Program-made: the position numbers and the translations under genes
The notes under the pieces: model-generated
What the model was told of the DNA's origin: nothing
Database searches by the model: none
What the model saw: the letters and a program-made list of their open reading frames with translations, nothing else
NCBI GenBank assembly: GCA_020650975.1
Contig: JAIPMN010003347.1
Location: forward strand, 1-28,576
Source: Apostichopus californicus
Lineage: Eukaryota; Echinodermata; Holothuroidea; Aspidochirotida; Stichopodidae
Direction: 5' to 3'
Length of the DNA: 28,576 bases
Part shown: positions 10,257-20,004 of the stretch, one piece after another
How positions within the stretch are numbered: the stretch's first letter is position 1
How the letters are laid out: every line of letters starts with the position of its first letter

Positions 10257-12322
10257 ATAGTTATAGCAATACCGTACAGCAAGATCAAGCACAGTTAAGC
10301 TATATAAAGCAGATTTAGGAGTTAGTTAAAATGCAACATGCTACCCTACATAGACTCATATTCAGGGAATATCTAAGTGTTCCCCTTAATCTTGCAGTTT
10401 TGAAATTAATGAATTTGTTTCTCATAAAATACTGAAAACCAGTGTGTTCCTGTGGACTATAAACATAGTTTTGGATAATAAATTGGTGTATCAATTTGAA
10501 CTTTACATCATTTAATTTTGCTATGCTATACCAGTTTAACGGGTTAAAAAAAAGAGCATTGAGGACTTTGACAAGAAATGGTAGGCAGTTGTATCAGCTG
10601 GCCTAAAGTTGCTTTCTACCTTGAATGGAGACCACTACAAACACAAACTTAGGGCAATAATTATAAATAAACACACTTTTGTTAGTTTGTTTGCTAACAA
10701 ATTACCGAGTGACAATCCTGAATGGCAGGTAACTCATGCTACAGTAGATACTGTAAAATAGGTACACAAAATAGGTACACAAAATAGGTACACAAAATAG
10801 AGTACACTACACTACTGGTTGTAACTTTGTATATATAACATCTGCAGCTCTCGTCACAGCGTTAGGATATGAGTTCGACTTCAGACTTTCAGAAGTTTAT
10901 CGAGTATCACTAATTGCAATTTTAATACAATTTGCCATCTTTTAGATGTTTTCCGAGACACGTGAGAGTCAAATCGCAAATCTACGTGTATATACAATAA
11001 AACTGATATTTTGGAGAACCGGGAGGGGTCTCTCTTCATGTCTTGCGTATTACATGCATACTTTGCCCTTGGGGGAGTGGTAATTTTGTAACGTTCTGAC
11101 CCAATAATATATACTATTTCCACACAAACTGAGAGAACTGAATCCTGACAGCTATTTGATTATTCCTACTAGGGACATTTTTTTCATCCTTCAATCCAAC
11201 CACTACAAGTTTTTGTGTCTCACAAATTCAATGTATGTGGTTTGTCGTTTCATTTACAAATCTTTGCAGCCTGATGCCCGGCGTCATCATTCCTGATAGG
11301 ATTTTGGTTGACTTAAGTCAGATATGAATTGTTTTTTAAGATTCCTTTCCTTCATTCAATAGTCGATTATAATACAAAATTCAACGTTCGACAAGAAATT
11401 AAGTCTCAAATGGATCTGAGACAATAATGAAGAAACCTAATTTCCAGGCCTGTGATAGCTAGCCACCTAAATATTAACACCACAAAACTGCCTGCTTGAT
11501 TTTGCTTCACACCACAGGAATGTGCCACATAAAATAATAATAGTACAGGTGGAGGGAGGTCTGATCAAAGTGTATTAGTTTTTTCTATATTAGTAATGAC
11601 AAAAAGCCCCCCCCCCCAAAAAAAAACAGATTACACAAAAGTTGCATTTTTTATAGCTGGCTTGCAAAATTATAGCAATGTAAAAACTGAGCGTTTAAGT
11701 TAACGGTAATGTTTGTTCAAATCTCTCAATCAACTTTCCATTTTCTTGATTGCTAATTTATACCAAATGAGCATCTTCCTCCTTTTGGTCTCCATCAATT
11801 GATAACTTTTAACCAATCACAATGCAGCTCATTACCATAAATAGTCAAGTTTTATTTCAACAATCATGTAAAAGTCAACTTTTTCTAAACTTGGTAATAG
11901 CATTCTTACAGTAGTGGGATAGGGTGTTCGGAGGGGTAGATGAGGGGGGGAAAGGGGGGGGGTTGGTTGTCATTAACTACCTACTAATCCATATTCATTT
12001 GTTGAAAATCCTTTAAGTCTTGGTCTTTTGCAATCTTAGTGTGAGTAACACTGAATAATGGGATTAGCAAAATTTCAGGAAAGGGAATATTAAATGCCCT
12101 CTCTCTCTCCCCCCCCCCCCTTTCCCCGAGAAAAAGATCAACTTCTATTCAAATGCTCCTAACTAGCGCTTCATGTGTATCTTTGTTTGAATAAAATGAT
12201 TTGCTTTATTTTGCAAGCTATGCAACATGTTAAAATATCTGTATTTGTTTCATTTTCAGCTTGTTTTGTAGCTATGATAAGCAAGGTTACCATAATATTC
12301 ACAGAGCACACAATATACTTGC
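10257..12322. other. Intronic sequence with short repeats and homopolymers
   Basis: AT-rich. It contains three tandem AAAATAGGTACAC copies near 10757-10798, a C-run at 11608-11617, G-runs at 11944-11961 and a C-run near 12111-12120. No further exon is convincing. Confidence 0.45.
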
Positions 12323-12400
12323 CTTCGTTGTTGCCATCTCCGTTTACATCAAAATCGAATCCTCCTCCCTGTTGTGCTGGTATGTCCAAGTCTAGTCCGT
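12323..12400 (-). CDS. Gly/Asp-rich tail exon with DVNGDGNNE calcium-loop-like motif (78 nt, phase 1-1, GC donor)
   Basis: The acceptor is CAAACTTTAG|. The exon reads GLDLDIPAQQ, then GGGFDFDVNGDGNNE, in phase 1. The stretch D-V-N-G-D-G-N-N-E has the DxNxDG spacing of short calcium loops (EF-hand, dockerin and FG-GAP-like types), but no helices flank it, so a real binding loop is uncertain. The end is GAAG|GCAAGT, a textbook GC donor that keeps phase 1. The nearest GT, four bases further on, would change the phase and break the link to the next exon. The same GAAG ending occurs in three sister exons. Confidence 0.73.
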
Positions 12401-13107
12401 CTAAAGTTTGAAGTGAGACCACAATACAATAAATGCTAACTACCCAGGCAAGATGTATGAAAAATTATTTGTCAAAATACAAAACTTTCCTGGGAAGAGT
12501 ATTATTTTCCTCAGTGAAAAAAAATTTGTTCATTATAATACAGAGAGCACCAAAGCCACATTCAGCTAAATTGCAATAATCACATCACTTAGTTCTCTCC
12601 TTGCCAGATGCAGTCATAAAATGTCACCAGTTTCCCACCCCCCCCCCAAAAAAAATTCAAAAAATAAACAAATAGCTCCACCAATCAAGGTACAAGAAAG
12701 ATGCCGATTGTCACCTTCCATTTTAGTTCTTGTTTGTGGGTCTGTCTGTACTGAAACATCAAATGATCACACAAGAACTTGTACACTGAGCTCGAGATCA
12801 CCGATATACATATGCCAAGGGGGTGGGGGGGGGGGGAAGGGAGGGTCTGTTACAACATTAATTGTGCCTGTAGGGAGTATACCAGGGTGGATATCACATT
12901 GAAAGAAGGAGTTCATTTCTTTAGAATCGATAATCTTAGTCATTGACAGAATCTGCATAACAAGGTTACATCGTTTCGCTCTGGTATGCATGGACACAGA
13001 GATAACCATGACATCGTGCCCATGACACGTTTGTTTGTTTTATTCTGTTTTACTTTGCTGCTGCTGTCGTCTGTGTAAATTGAAGCTAAGTTCACGGTAT
13101 ATCTTAC

Positions 13108-13162
13108 CTGAATTGAGCAGAACATGTGTGACGTTAGATATCGTGTTAGATAGAAAGTATGC
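13108..13162 (-). other. Cryptic or poison-exon candidate (55 nt)
   Basis: The acceptor TATTTTACTTACAG| and donor TTCAG|GTAAGATA are both strong and lie within the intron between exons 14196-14285 and 12323-12400. Entered in the expected phase 1 it meets TAA after four codons. Inclusion would therefore truncate the protein. It may be unused. Confidence 0.3.
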
Positions 13163-13187
13163 CTGTAAGTAAAATACTATACACAAG

Positions 13188-13515
13188 CAGGGATGTGCCC
13201 AGGCTGGGCGGCACTGCCCAGCACTAAAAATTACCGCCCAGCACTGTCTTAAAAATTGTGAATCCCGCCCAGCACTATTTTCATCTAAAATCCCGACATT
13301 CCTAACGATATATTTCACAAAAAAAAAAAGTAAATTGTTAGCAAACTAGTGTATGTGTTTAAAAAGCTACACAAGTGCCGGCACTTGGCATCTGAGCACC
13401 TTCAAAAATCGAAAAATTTCTCAAAGGGGAGGGGGACACCTCCTCCCCCTTAGACCCCTCCCCCAGGACGGCTATCAGTATACCCGGCACTCAGGAAATC
13501 CTGGGCACATCCCTG
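13188..13515. mobile_element. hAT-like MITE, CAGGGATGTGC family, copy 2
   Basis: The ends form a perfect 17-bp inverted repeat, GCAGGGATGTGCCCAGG (13187-13203 and 13500-13516). Inner parts share GCCCAGCACT blocks and GAGTGCCGG with the copy at 6826-7137, inverted relative to it. A GGGGAGGGGGA tract and its partner CCTCCCCCTT can fold back. No coding capacity. Confidence 0.77.
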
Positions 13516-14195
13516 CACATGCATATTTTTATCGGCATAATATATGGCTTGGCTTATCAGGTGGAGATAAAGCACTCTATGTTGAATGTTTATGAATATT
13601 CTGTATCTTCTGACATTTCTGCAGTTAAGGAGGGCGACACAACAAGAGAACCACGCTAATAATATGTATGTACGCTGCAGATATTAATCTGATGTGATTT
13701 GGAACTGACTGTGACAAGAAATGGCAAACCATGTGACCTTCATGATTCTTGGGTTCAATTTTAAACAGAATTCAAGATTTCAGTCGAAAGAAACAAAGAA
13801 AGTCAAAAGGATTTTGCAACATCTTCAACTGTGAGATAGACACTGGATTCTAAACACTGTGTCCCTAAAAGAGCTTTTAACCTTTAATAACTCTATTAAA
13901 AGGAGCAAAATATTAGATGGAAGCTGCATCCTTTAAAAAGAAAATCTGCTTACCAGGACAGAAGACCTCTTTCACAAATTAATCACGATTGAAATGAATC
14001 ATTAATTAACTAATTAAACTAATGTAAACAAAAAATAGAAAGGCTAATGTTTGGTGGAGGTTTTTGTTTTCATCAATGATATAACTATATATTACATACG
14101 TAATAGATCATATATATTATATATATTTCATACTGCAAGTTAGCAGCCAAACTGTACAAACCATGATTTCAATGGATTCATTAACTACAACTCAC

Positions 14196-14285
14196 CATTG
14201 GTTTCATTAACATCTTCACCATCATTATCATCTATTTGCACATCGCCTGGGTTTTCTACTTCTTCGTCAACTCCGTCATCAAGTT
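14196..14285 (-). CDS. Highly acidic tail exon (90 nt, phase 1-1)
   Basis: The acceptor is TTGATTAG| and the donor AATG|GTGAGT. The phase-1 reading encodes 29 complete residues beginning LDDGVDEEVENPGD and ending DDNDGEDVNETN, after a junction Glu. Fifteen of these 29 are Asp or Glu. The frame starting at the first base stops at its second codon. This is the most acidic exon of the set and resembles the low-complexity acidic tracts of calcium- or mineral-associated secreted proteins, but such a role is only an inference. NETN contains an N-E-T sequon. Confidence 0.78.
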
Positions 14286-14639
14286 CTAATCAAGAAACAA
14301 AGACAGCAAAATTGTGAAGCAACAATTTGCTTTGCTAGTGCAAAAGGTGTTAGAGGTTAGTTTGCAGCCAAAGTTCACAGACTTTATTTTAACTAGACAA
14401 TATATATATATCTATTTTTTTTTTTCTTCTTTCTTTCCTTTTACAAGCACTGCTCACAGTTGAATGGATAGAGACCTTATCTGGAATTGAACAATGGTAA
14501 AGTGGAGCTAGCGTGCAGGGTATCTATAAAAGCACAAAAGGTAACATAATTTGTTACTGCAGTATCGGTATGTAGATGTTTTCAACACTGTAAACCTACA
14601 GCCTACAATTACAGTGTAGTAAGAGGAGCCCTACAACCA

Positions 14640-14855
14640 AGTCTATTGTACACACAGGTGCTCCCAATATTATACTACACTACTATAGTTACATACTGTA
14701 CTGGAAGTAAGTACAAAGTTCAACCAAGGTGTAGGTTTCGACTTATGGAGTTCACAAGCAGGCACCCCCCCCACACACACACATGTACAACATCACCACT
14801 GAATAGATTCCTTTTGCCTCAAGCAAGGAGTCGAAAACTTGTAGGGACCACTGAT
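14640..14855. repeat. Copy of the GACCCCAAATGACC-family tail
   Basis: TTCACAAGCAGGCAC, a short (CA) run and GATTCCTTTTGCCTCAAGCA match the tail also seen at 23130-23215. The repeat body is missing or too diverged to see here. Confidence 0.45.
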
Positions 14856-14919
14856 AATTGAAGCCGATTTCGGTGAAATTTTTAATTGCAAAAACTAAAC
14901 GCTGGGTGTAAAACAAACA

Positions 14920-15640
14920 TATATCCTTGGTTGATGAGATATTGTGTTCACAAGCTGTTTTTGACTATTTCCCATTAAGGCCCATCAACTCATGAATATT
15001 AATAAGGTCAAGTTCGTTGCAAAGCTGTTGTCGCAAAGAGCACATGCGTATTATGTAGTTACACCACCATACCAAGAATGGCCTAGCAACGGACATATGG
15101 TTGAAAAGATATTGACATTTTAATAATTTCATGTTAAGCCCACCCCACTCATTACTATTCATGAGATGGGAACCACAAACAATAAGGCACATCTACACAT
15201 CAAGAGGCATCTGCCTACTCAGTATGACATTTATTCAACTTGTTGGTCTTGAGGTATCGTGGTGTTAACAAGCTTTTCACTGTGATAACGCTCTAGCCAC
15301 GCCCATTCATGAATAATAATGAGAATGAATTTCTCGATTATATGAACATGTACCTATCATCAACTGACATCACGCTACCAAGTCTGAACTTGATCGGACT
15401 TACGGTTGAAGAAATATTGCCATTATAAGAATTTCACGATGAGCTTGTCCACTCACCAATATGCATGAGATGGGAACCACAAACAATAGGGCACATCTAC
15501 ACATCAAGAGGCATCTGCCTACTCAGTATGACATTGATTCAACTTGCGCTTCTTGAGGTGTCGGGTTTTCAAGTTGGCCGTCACATAAACACGCATACGC
15601 ACACGGTACACACACGCAAACGGCAGCCAGATTGCAAAGA
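14920..15640. repeat. Tandem dispersed repeat, about 300-bp period
   Basis: About 100 bp starting CATGAGATGGGAACCACAAA at 15160 recur at 15466 with few differences, including CAAGAGGCATCTGCCTACTC. The block ends in GTTTTCAAGTTGGCCGTCAC and a (CA)-rich tract, the same end structure as the repeats at 17110 and 23130. Confidence 0.8.
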
Positions 15641-15695
15641 TCATTGAGTCTTTAGCATCGTGACCGAAAAACCGTTCTTGGGACAAATGTTTTAC

Positions 15696-15761
15696 CTTCT
15701 GTGTTATCATCTTGGTCTTCGGCTGGAGGAGTGTTATCATCGCCTTCAGCGTTGAGAGGCA
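15696..15761 (-). CDS. Acidic Pro-containing tail exon (66 nt, phase 1-1)
   Basis: The acceptor CTGTTCAG| and donor GAAG|GTAAAA bound 66 nt. Read in phase 1 it gives junction Val, then PLNAEGDDNTPPAEDQ followed by DDNTE. It contains DDNT twice, and the end (DDNTE then G|gt) matches the pattern of the neighbouring tail exons, which finish with Glu followed by a split Gly/Asp/Val codon. This suggests it is an older member of the same exon family. Composition is dominated by Asp, Glu, Asn and Pro. It is upstream, in gene order, of the exon at 14196-14285. Confidence 0.75.
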
Positions 15762-16078
15762 CTGAACAGAAACAATCGATAAAGAAGCAGAGACATGTTA
15801 GAACTGTTAAGAAAGCTTAGAGGATCATGACAATAAGTTTTACTTCACAACAATGGAATAATGTATTATATAAGCTTGGAATAATGCAAGCAGTGAATTG
15901 AAATCTAAAAAACCCAAAAGGGCAACATTGATAGCTTTATAGCAAATGTTCCATATATATCAAGTTTCAAGGATAAATCAACCAAATGAATATAATTAAC
16001 TAAGAATTTAGCTTTTTGAAGAGCATTTGCCCAGATGACACCACAGATCCCCCCCCTTCTCCCCCCCCTATTGTGATA

Positions 16079-16460
16079 CAGTGGCGGAGCTAGGGGTATT
16101 GGCCAGGAGGGGCGAGAATGGTCTGTAGGGGCGCTTTCGACACTATCTAAGCGGAGCGCCACCATCGGTTGGCGCGTAGCGTACAGAAATTTTTTGAGTA
16201 AAGATACTCCCTAGATCGCCGGAAATGACCCTTTCCGGGCCTTGCTAATTTGCAGATAAACGAAGAATAAATAGGTGTTATCGCCAAATTACACCAACAA
16301 AATGTGACAAATGTCAATAGGTAGATGAGAGCGCAATAAAAAAGTCAATAACCGTGAATAAGTAAAAAGTGGTAAAGAGCTGAAAAGGGCGCCAGCAGTC
16401 CATTTGAGTCCGTCAGGGGGGGCATCCGCCCCCCCTGACTGTATGGACGCTCCGCCACTG
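16079..16460. mobile_element. hAT-like MITE with CAGTGGCGGAGC ends (382 bp)
   Basis: The perfect 12-bp terminal inverted repeats CAGTGGCGGAGC and GCTCCGCCACTG are flanked by TTGTGATA and CTGTGATC. That is an 8-bp target duplication with six of eight bases kept, as expected for a decayed hAT insertion. It is internally AT-rich with GC-rich ends and has no transposase frame. Confidence 0.82.
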
Positions 16461-16728
16461 CTGTGATCCTCTTCCTGTGGTAATGGAAGGTTCAACCAGT
16501 CAAAATCACACTGAAATTAGGGTCTGCAGAATATTTTTCTCTTAAATATAGATTTCAAATTGGCTGCAACCAGAACGTTCTGACTTATCGAGTAACCATC
16601 GATTAAACAAAAAAAATCAAGGAAATTAATACAGTACAAACCAGAATGCAAAAATGCATTGTGGATGATGATGTAACATGAGCAGTTTTCTTCATGAATC
16701 TGATGTAGTGAACAGTGAGGGTGTACAT

Positions 16729-17195
16729 GTTTACAAGGGTTTCAAGATCTGACCTATGATGACCCCAAATGACCTTTCACCTCCACCAAGAACAATAGGC
16801 TTCTTTAACTCAAAGTGTTACTTCTACACACTAAATTAGAGGTCGACCCATGATTCCCTTTTTGAGATATCATGTTTACGAGGTTTCCACAATTTGACCG
16901 CTGGTGACCCCAAATGACCTTTGACCTCCACCATAAGCAATAGACTTTTTGTAATCAATGTGGTACTTCTACCATTGGTTTGACCTTCACAAGGTTTTGA
17001 CAATTTGACCCCTGGTGACCCCAAATGACCTCCACCAAAAACAATAGACTACTTGTACTTAATGTGGTACTTCTACACATCCAATATGACATTGGTCTGA
17101 CCTTCCCTTCTTGAGATACCATGTTTACAAGCTGGGCGTCACAAACGCACTCACACACACCCACCGACACACACAACACACTTACACACATACGC
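16729..17195. repeat. GACCCCAAATGACC repeat, three tandem sub-units plus (CA)n tail
   Basis: Three sub-units of roughly 110-145 bp each contain GTGACCCCAAATGACC or a near form, then CTCCACCA, CAATAG and GTACTTCTAC. The block ends GTTTACAAGCTGGGCGTCAC and a CACACA tract. The second sub-unit has TGACCTTTGACCT at 16915-16927, the reverse complement of a perfect nuclear-receptor DR1 site. The first has one mismatch and the third lost half the site. Confidence 0.85.
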
Positions 17196-17202
17196 CATCA
17201 TG

Positions 17203-17672
17203 AATGCAAAGGTTACGATTATCATCGAAACCAAATATGAAGCCATTCCGTCTTTTGGGGGTTTTCTTTTTGCTACTAAAGACCATACCTTCATTATTTT
17301 CTTCGGGTGTTCCAGCAGCATCGTTGTTAGTCTCCTCAAGATTGGTGTAATCTATAAAATATTGATATTGGATAGGAAAAAGAGCTCAAAATGTGTAAAA
17401 TGTCAACTTGAAAACAGTGCACCCACACACACACTTGAGGATAGAGAAACTGATTGTGATAGGTGTGCGCAATATCCCTAAAAAGCATAATGGATTCTGA
17501 TTCCCATAACAAATGTCTAAACACTATGGGTGGTACATAATGAGAAGATAGGGGGGGGGGGGCATTGCAGGAGGGGTCCAGTCATAGAGAGCACTGTGTT
17601 CAAAGGTTACCAGTTCACACCATAGAAAGAGAGTGCTGAGTTTGTGAGCGAACAGGTAAGTGAGGAGCGAAG
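17203..17672. repeat. Tandem segmental duplication, copy A (contains exon 17289-17351)
   Basis: Starts AATGCAAAGGTTACGATTAT and runs to about GAGCGAAGTAAA. It aligns with 18104-18560 over nearly its full length, including a G-run and the phrase AAAGAGAGTGCTGAG. The offset is about 0.9 kb. Confidence 0.92.
17289..17351 (-). CDS. Acidic tail exon, duplicate copy A (63 nt, phase 1-1)
   Basis: The acceptor ATTTTATAG| and donor GAAG|GTATGG frame 63 nt read as junction Asp plus YTNLEETNNDAAGTPEENNE. It is paralogous to the exon at 18192-18254, from which it differs by Y/N, A/D, E/G and N/K replacements and two silent changes. The motif TNLEETNN and the segment AGTPE are shared exactly. There are no cysteine or hydrophobic stretches, so this part of the protein should be extended and negatively charged. 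The paired copies show that the tail lengthens by tandem exon duplication. Confidence 0.77.
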
Positions 17673-18103
17673 TAAATATAATTGATTATAAAAGTTGAAT
17701 TAGTAAGACTTTCACAATGCCATTAAAAAAATCAGTCTGCATTTTATTGCTGACCACCACTAGACTTAAATATGAATATGCATTGACCAAAGAAAATGAA
17801 GTAAACTTAATAAAAATCAGGAGAAAAAATACAACAGGAGAGGACTTTCCATGTATAAAAATGAGAAACTTCTATGAAATTCTTGGAAATTATTGGCAAT
17901 AAAGGTCTTCAGTATTCCTCTCAAATTTGCTAGATAGCCACATTAATGGTCACCGATGCTTGAATTTCAACAAGGGTTTTACTGCCACTATAAAAGTAGT
18001 TGCCATAGTTAACCGCCTAATTCAATGGCTATGACTAATATCGATGATCACAGCCTCTAGAGAAGTACTTTTGAAATTTTTCAGCAATTTTTATCTTGCT
18101 AGA
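17673..18103. other. Intronic spacer between duplicate copies
   Basis: AT-rich unique sequence. The plus-strand frame 17717-17902 has no support. Nothing else is seen. Confidence 0.45.
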
Positions 18104-18560
18104 AATGCAAAGGTTACGATTATCATCGAAAACCAAAAATGAAGCCATTCCGTCTTTTTGGGGGTTTTCTTTTTGCTACTAAAGACTATACCTTCATTTT
18201 TTCCTTCAGGTGTTCCAGCATCATCATTGTTAGTCTCCTCAAGATTGGTGTTATCTATAAAATATTGATATTGGATAGGTAAAGAGCTCAAAATGTGTAA
18301 AATGTCAACCTGAAAACAGTGCACCCACACACACCCTTGAGGATAGAGAAACTGATATTGTGATAGGTGTGCGCAATATCCCTAAAAAGCATAATAGATG
18401 CTGATAGATACTGGGTGGTATTTAATGAGGTGGGGGGGGGGGGCATTGCAGGAGGGAGGGGTCCAGTCATAGAGAGCACCATGTTCAAAGGTTACCAGTT
18501 TACACCATAGAAAGAGAGTGCTGAGGTTGTGAGCGGACAGGTAAGTGAGAAGCGAAGGAA
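18104..18560. repeat. Tandem segmental duplication, copy B (contains exon 18192-18254)
   Basis: Partner of 17203-17672. Intron parts differ by about five substitutions in roughly 225 aligned bases next to the exon, plus small indels and one deletion near 18400. Confidence 0.92.
18192..18254 (-). CDS. Acidic tail exon, duplicate copy B (63 nt, phase 1-1)
   Basis: The acceptor is ATTTTATAG| and the donor is GAAG|GTATAG. In the phase left by the signal-peptide exon it encodes NTNLEETNNDDAGTPEGKNE, with the junction codon A+AT giving Asn. It is Asn/Glu/Asp-rich and likely disordered. NTN could fit an N-X-T sequon across the junction (Asn-Asn-Thr), so N-glycosylation is conceivable but unproven. 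The exon and its flanking introns are a near-copy of the exon at 17289-17351. The two exons differ at 6 of 63 bases, four of them amino-acid changing. The symmetrical phase means gain or loss of this exon leaves the frame intact. Confidence 0.75.
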
Positions 18561-18624
18561 AGATTCCTGAGCGACACAGTGTTACTGAATCATCCAAGTT
18601 ATAAATGGAAACAGGATTTACAAT

Positions 18625-18840
18625 CAATCAATCAATCAAATAACTTATATAGCGCCAAATATCCAAGGTACAAAACAATGTTTAGTGGCGCTCAGTCAAT
18701 TAGAAAAAATGCTCTCGAGAACATAAGTTTTCTGTCTCCTCTTAAATGCACAGCAGATATTTGGTGATGTATTGATGTCAGACGGAAGTTTGTTACAACA
18801 CAGCCATTAAGTTCATAATGTCCTTTAAAACTATTTTGGA
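18625..18840. repeat. Fragment of a dispersed element with TATATAGCGCC motif
   Basis: (AATC)n-like ATCAATCAATCAATCAA leads into TTATATAGCGCC and later GGCGCTCAGT. This resembles the 3' ends of SINE/LINE repeats common in marine genomes. The boundaries are not clear. Confidence 0.4.
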
Positions 18841-18869
18841 GAGGGAGGGGAGGGGGGGGGGAGGGAGGG
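18841..18869. repeat. G-rich tract (G-quadruplex-prone)
   Basis: Successive runs of three or more G separated by single A. Similar runs occur at 12822-12843, 17550-17562 and 18431-18443. Confidence 0.6.
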
Positions 18870-19127
18870 ATCATTAATGATGGTGCAAATACTTAAATAT
18901 CCCTACTATGGAAAGTCATTTATAAAAAACAAAGAGCAAAAAATTGCTTTCATAAAAATAAAATCAATAAGATATAAAGTCAGCCTCTCATACCCATCCA
19001 CCTTATTATAATATGCGTCATTAACAATCTGCAAAGAATCTATAATCTATCAACTGGTGCATATCTTTTTCCAATTTCTCTTGTCACAGTATTGTCATAA
19101 CACTAGTTACAGAAAATATTAGTGTTC

Positions 19128-19212
19128 GACCGATTATATGATCATCGGTTTTACCGAATACCGATTAATTCCTGTGACAATCGGCCGATGCCGATTACCG
19201 ATTATTTCATCA
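19128..19212. repeat. CCGATT-rich palindromic repeat fragment
   Basis: GTTCGACCGATTATATGATC is followed by repeated ACCGATTA and AATCGGCCGAT motifs in both orientations. This is typical of a foldback-type interspersed repeat. The far end is not found. Confidence 0.45.
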
Positions 19213-19447
19213 TTTTCGTGGAACTGGCCTAAACTATGGTCTAATATACACTTCACATACTGTGTAGAGGGCAGAGAACAAAAAGAATGGGTAAGTATGG
19301 CAAGATGTGACACCATGACATTAATCAGAAAAGTTTCAGAATAACAAAAATACATAAAAAAAACAAAAAACCTAAACCAACACCAACACCAAAAATAAAA
19401 ACCAGGGATTAAGCAGGAGTTAACAGATATTTATCCAGGAAACATAC

Positions 19448-19477
19448 CAACTCTGTTGTCCATTATTGCAGCGTGTG
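19448..19477 (-). CDS. Candidate tail exon (30 nt, phase 1-1), weak
   Basis: The acceptor CACCTCCATAG| and donor GTTG|GTATGT bound 30 nt that would read junction Thr plus HAAIMDNRV in phase 1-1. It would fit between the signal-peptide exon and 18192-18254 without changing the frame. Its composition is unlike the other tail exons, and the same stretch also looks exon-like on the plus strand (TTGCAG| to GGAG|GTGAGA), so it may be spurious. Confidence 0.25.
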
Positions 19478-20004
19478 CTATGGAGGTGAGACATACCATC
19501 ATTGATCAGTATTTGAATAAAACTAATGGGAAAGTTGTCACGAAAATATTTCAAGTATTGATTCAATATTTTCATTTTAAACGTATATATATACTATAAC
19601 CGTGGTCTGCAATGTAGAATTTCAAGCACGAAATGATGCAATGAAATTTAAAAAAAGGTATTAACGCAAAGGTTGCTTAAAATAGGAACAAACTAATATT
19701 GATTCTCAACTAGAACCAGGTGGAGTTCTGTTTTGAAGGTTACAAGTTCAGCACAGTACTGTTAAATTACCAATAAAGATCCTTGAAAATGTGTGAAAAG
19801 ACTAAAATGTTTGCTTGTAAGTATAGGTAGGCTGCAGTATGTATGTACTGATCCTCTGTATGCACATTGTATTAGGGAAAATTCTACCATGGTTCTTGTA
19901 GTGTACTATCTAAATGTATGACAAAGCTAGACCACAGAATGTGACAAATTGGTGTGTACAAGACAGTACATAGTTAAAAACAAATGTCATGAAAAAGAAT
20001 AGGT

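Noticed and set aside
10607-10645. 15-nt phase 1-1 micro-exon candidate on the minus strand
   Set aside because: The splice signals are weak, and exons this short occur by chance in several kilobases of AT-rich DNA.
13040-13318. 92-residue minus-strand frame
   Set aside because: It crosses a MITE end and has no domain; only the short splice-bounded part is of interest.
16289-16495. Minus-strand frame rich in Gly/Pro
   Set aside because: It lies mostly in the MITE at 16079-16460.
18692-18874. Proline-rich frame
   Set aside because: The prolines come from the G-rich tract at 18841-18869 read in reverse.
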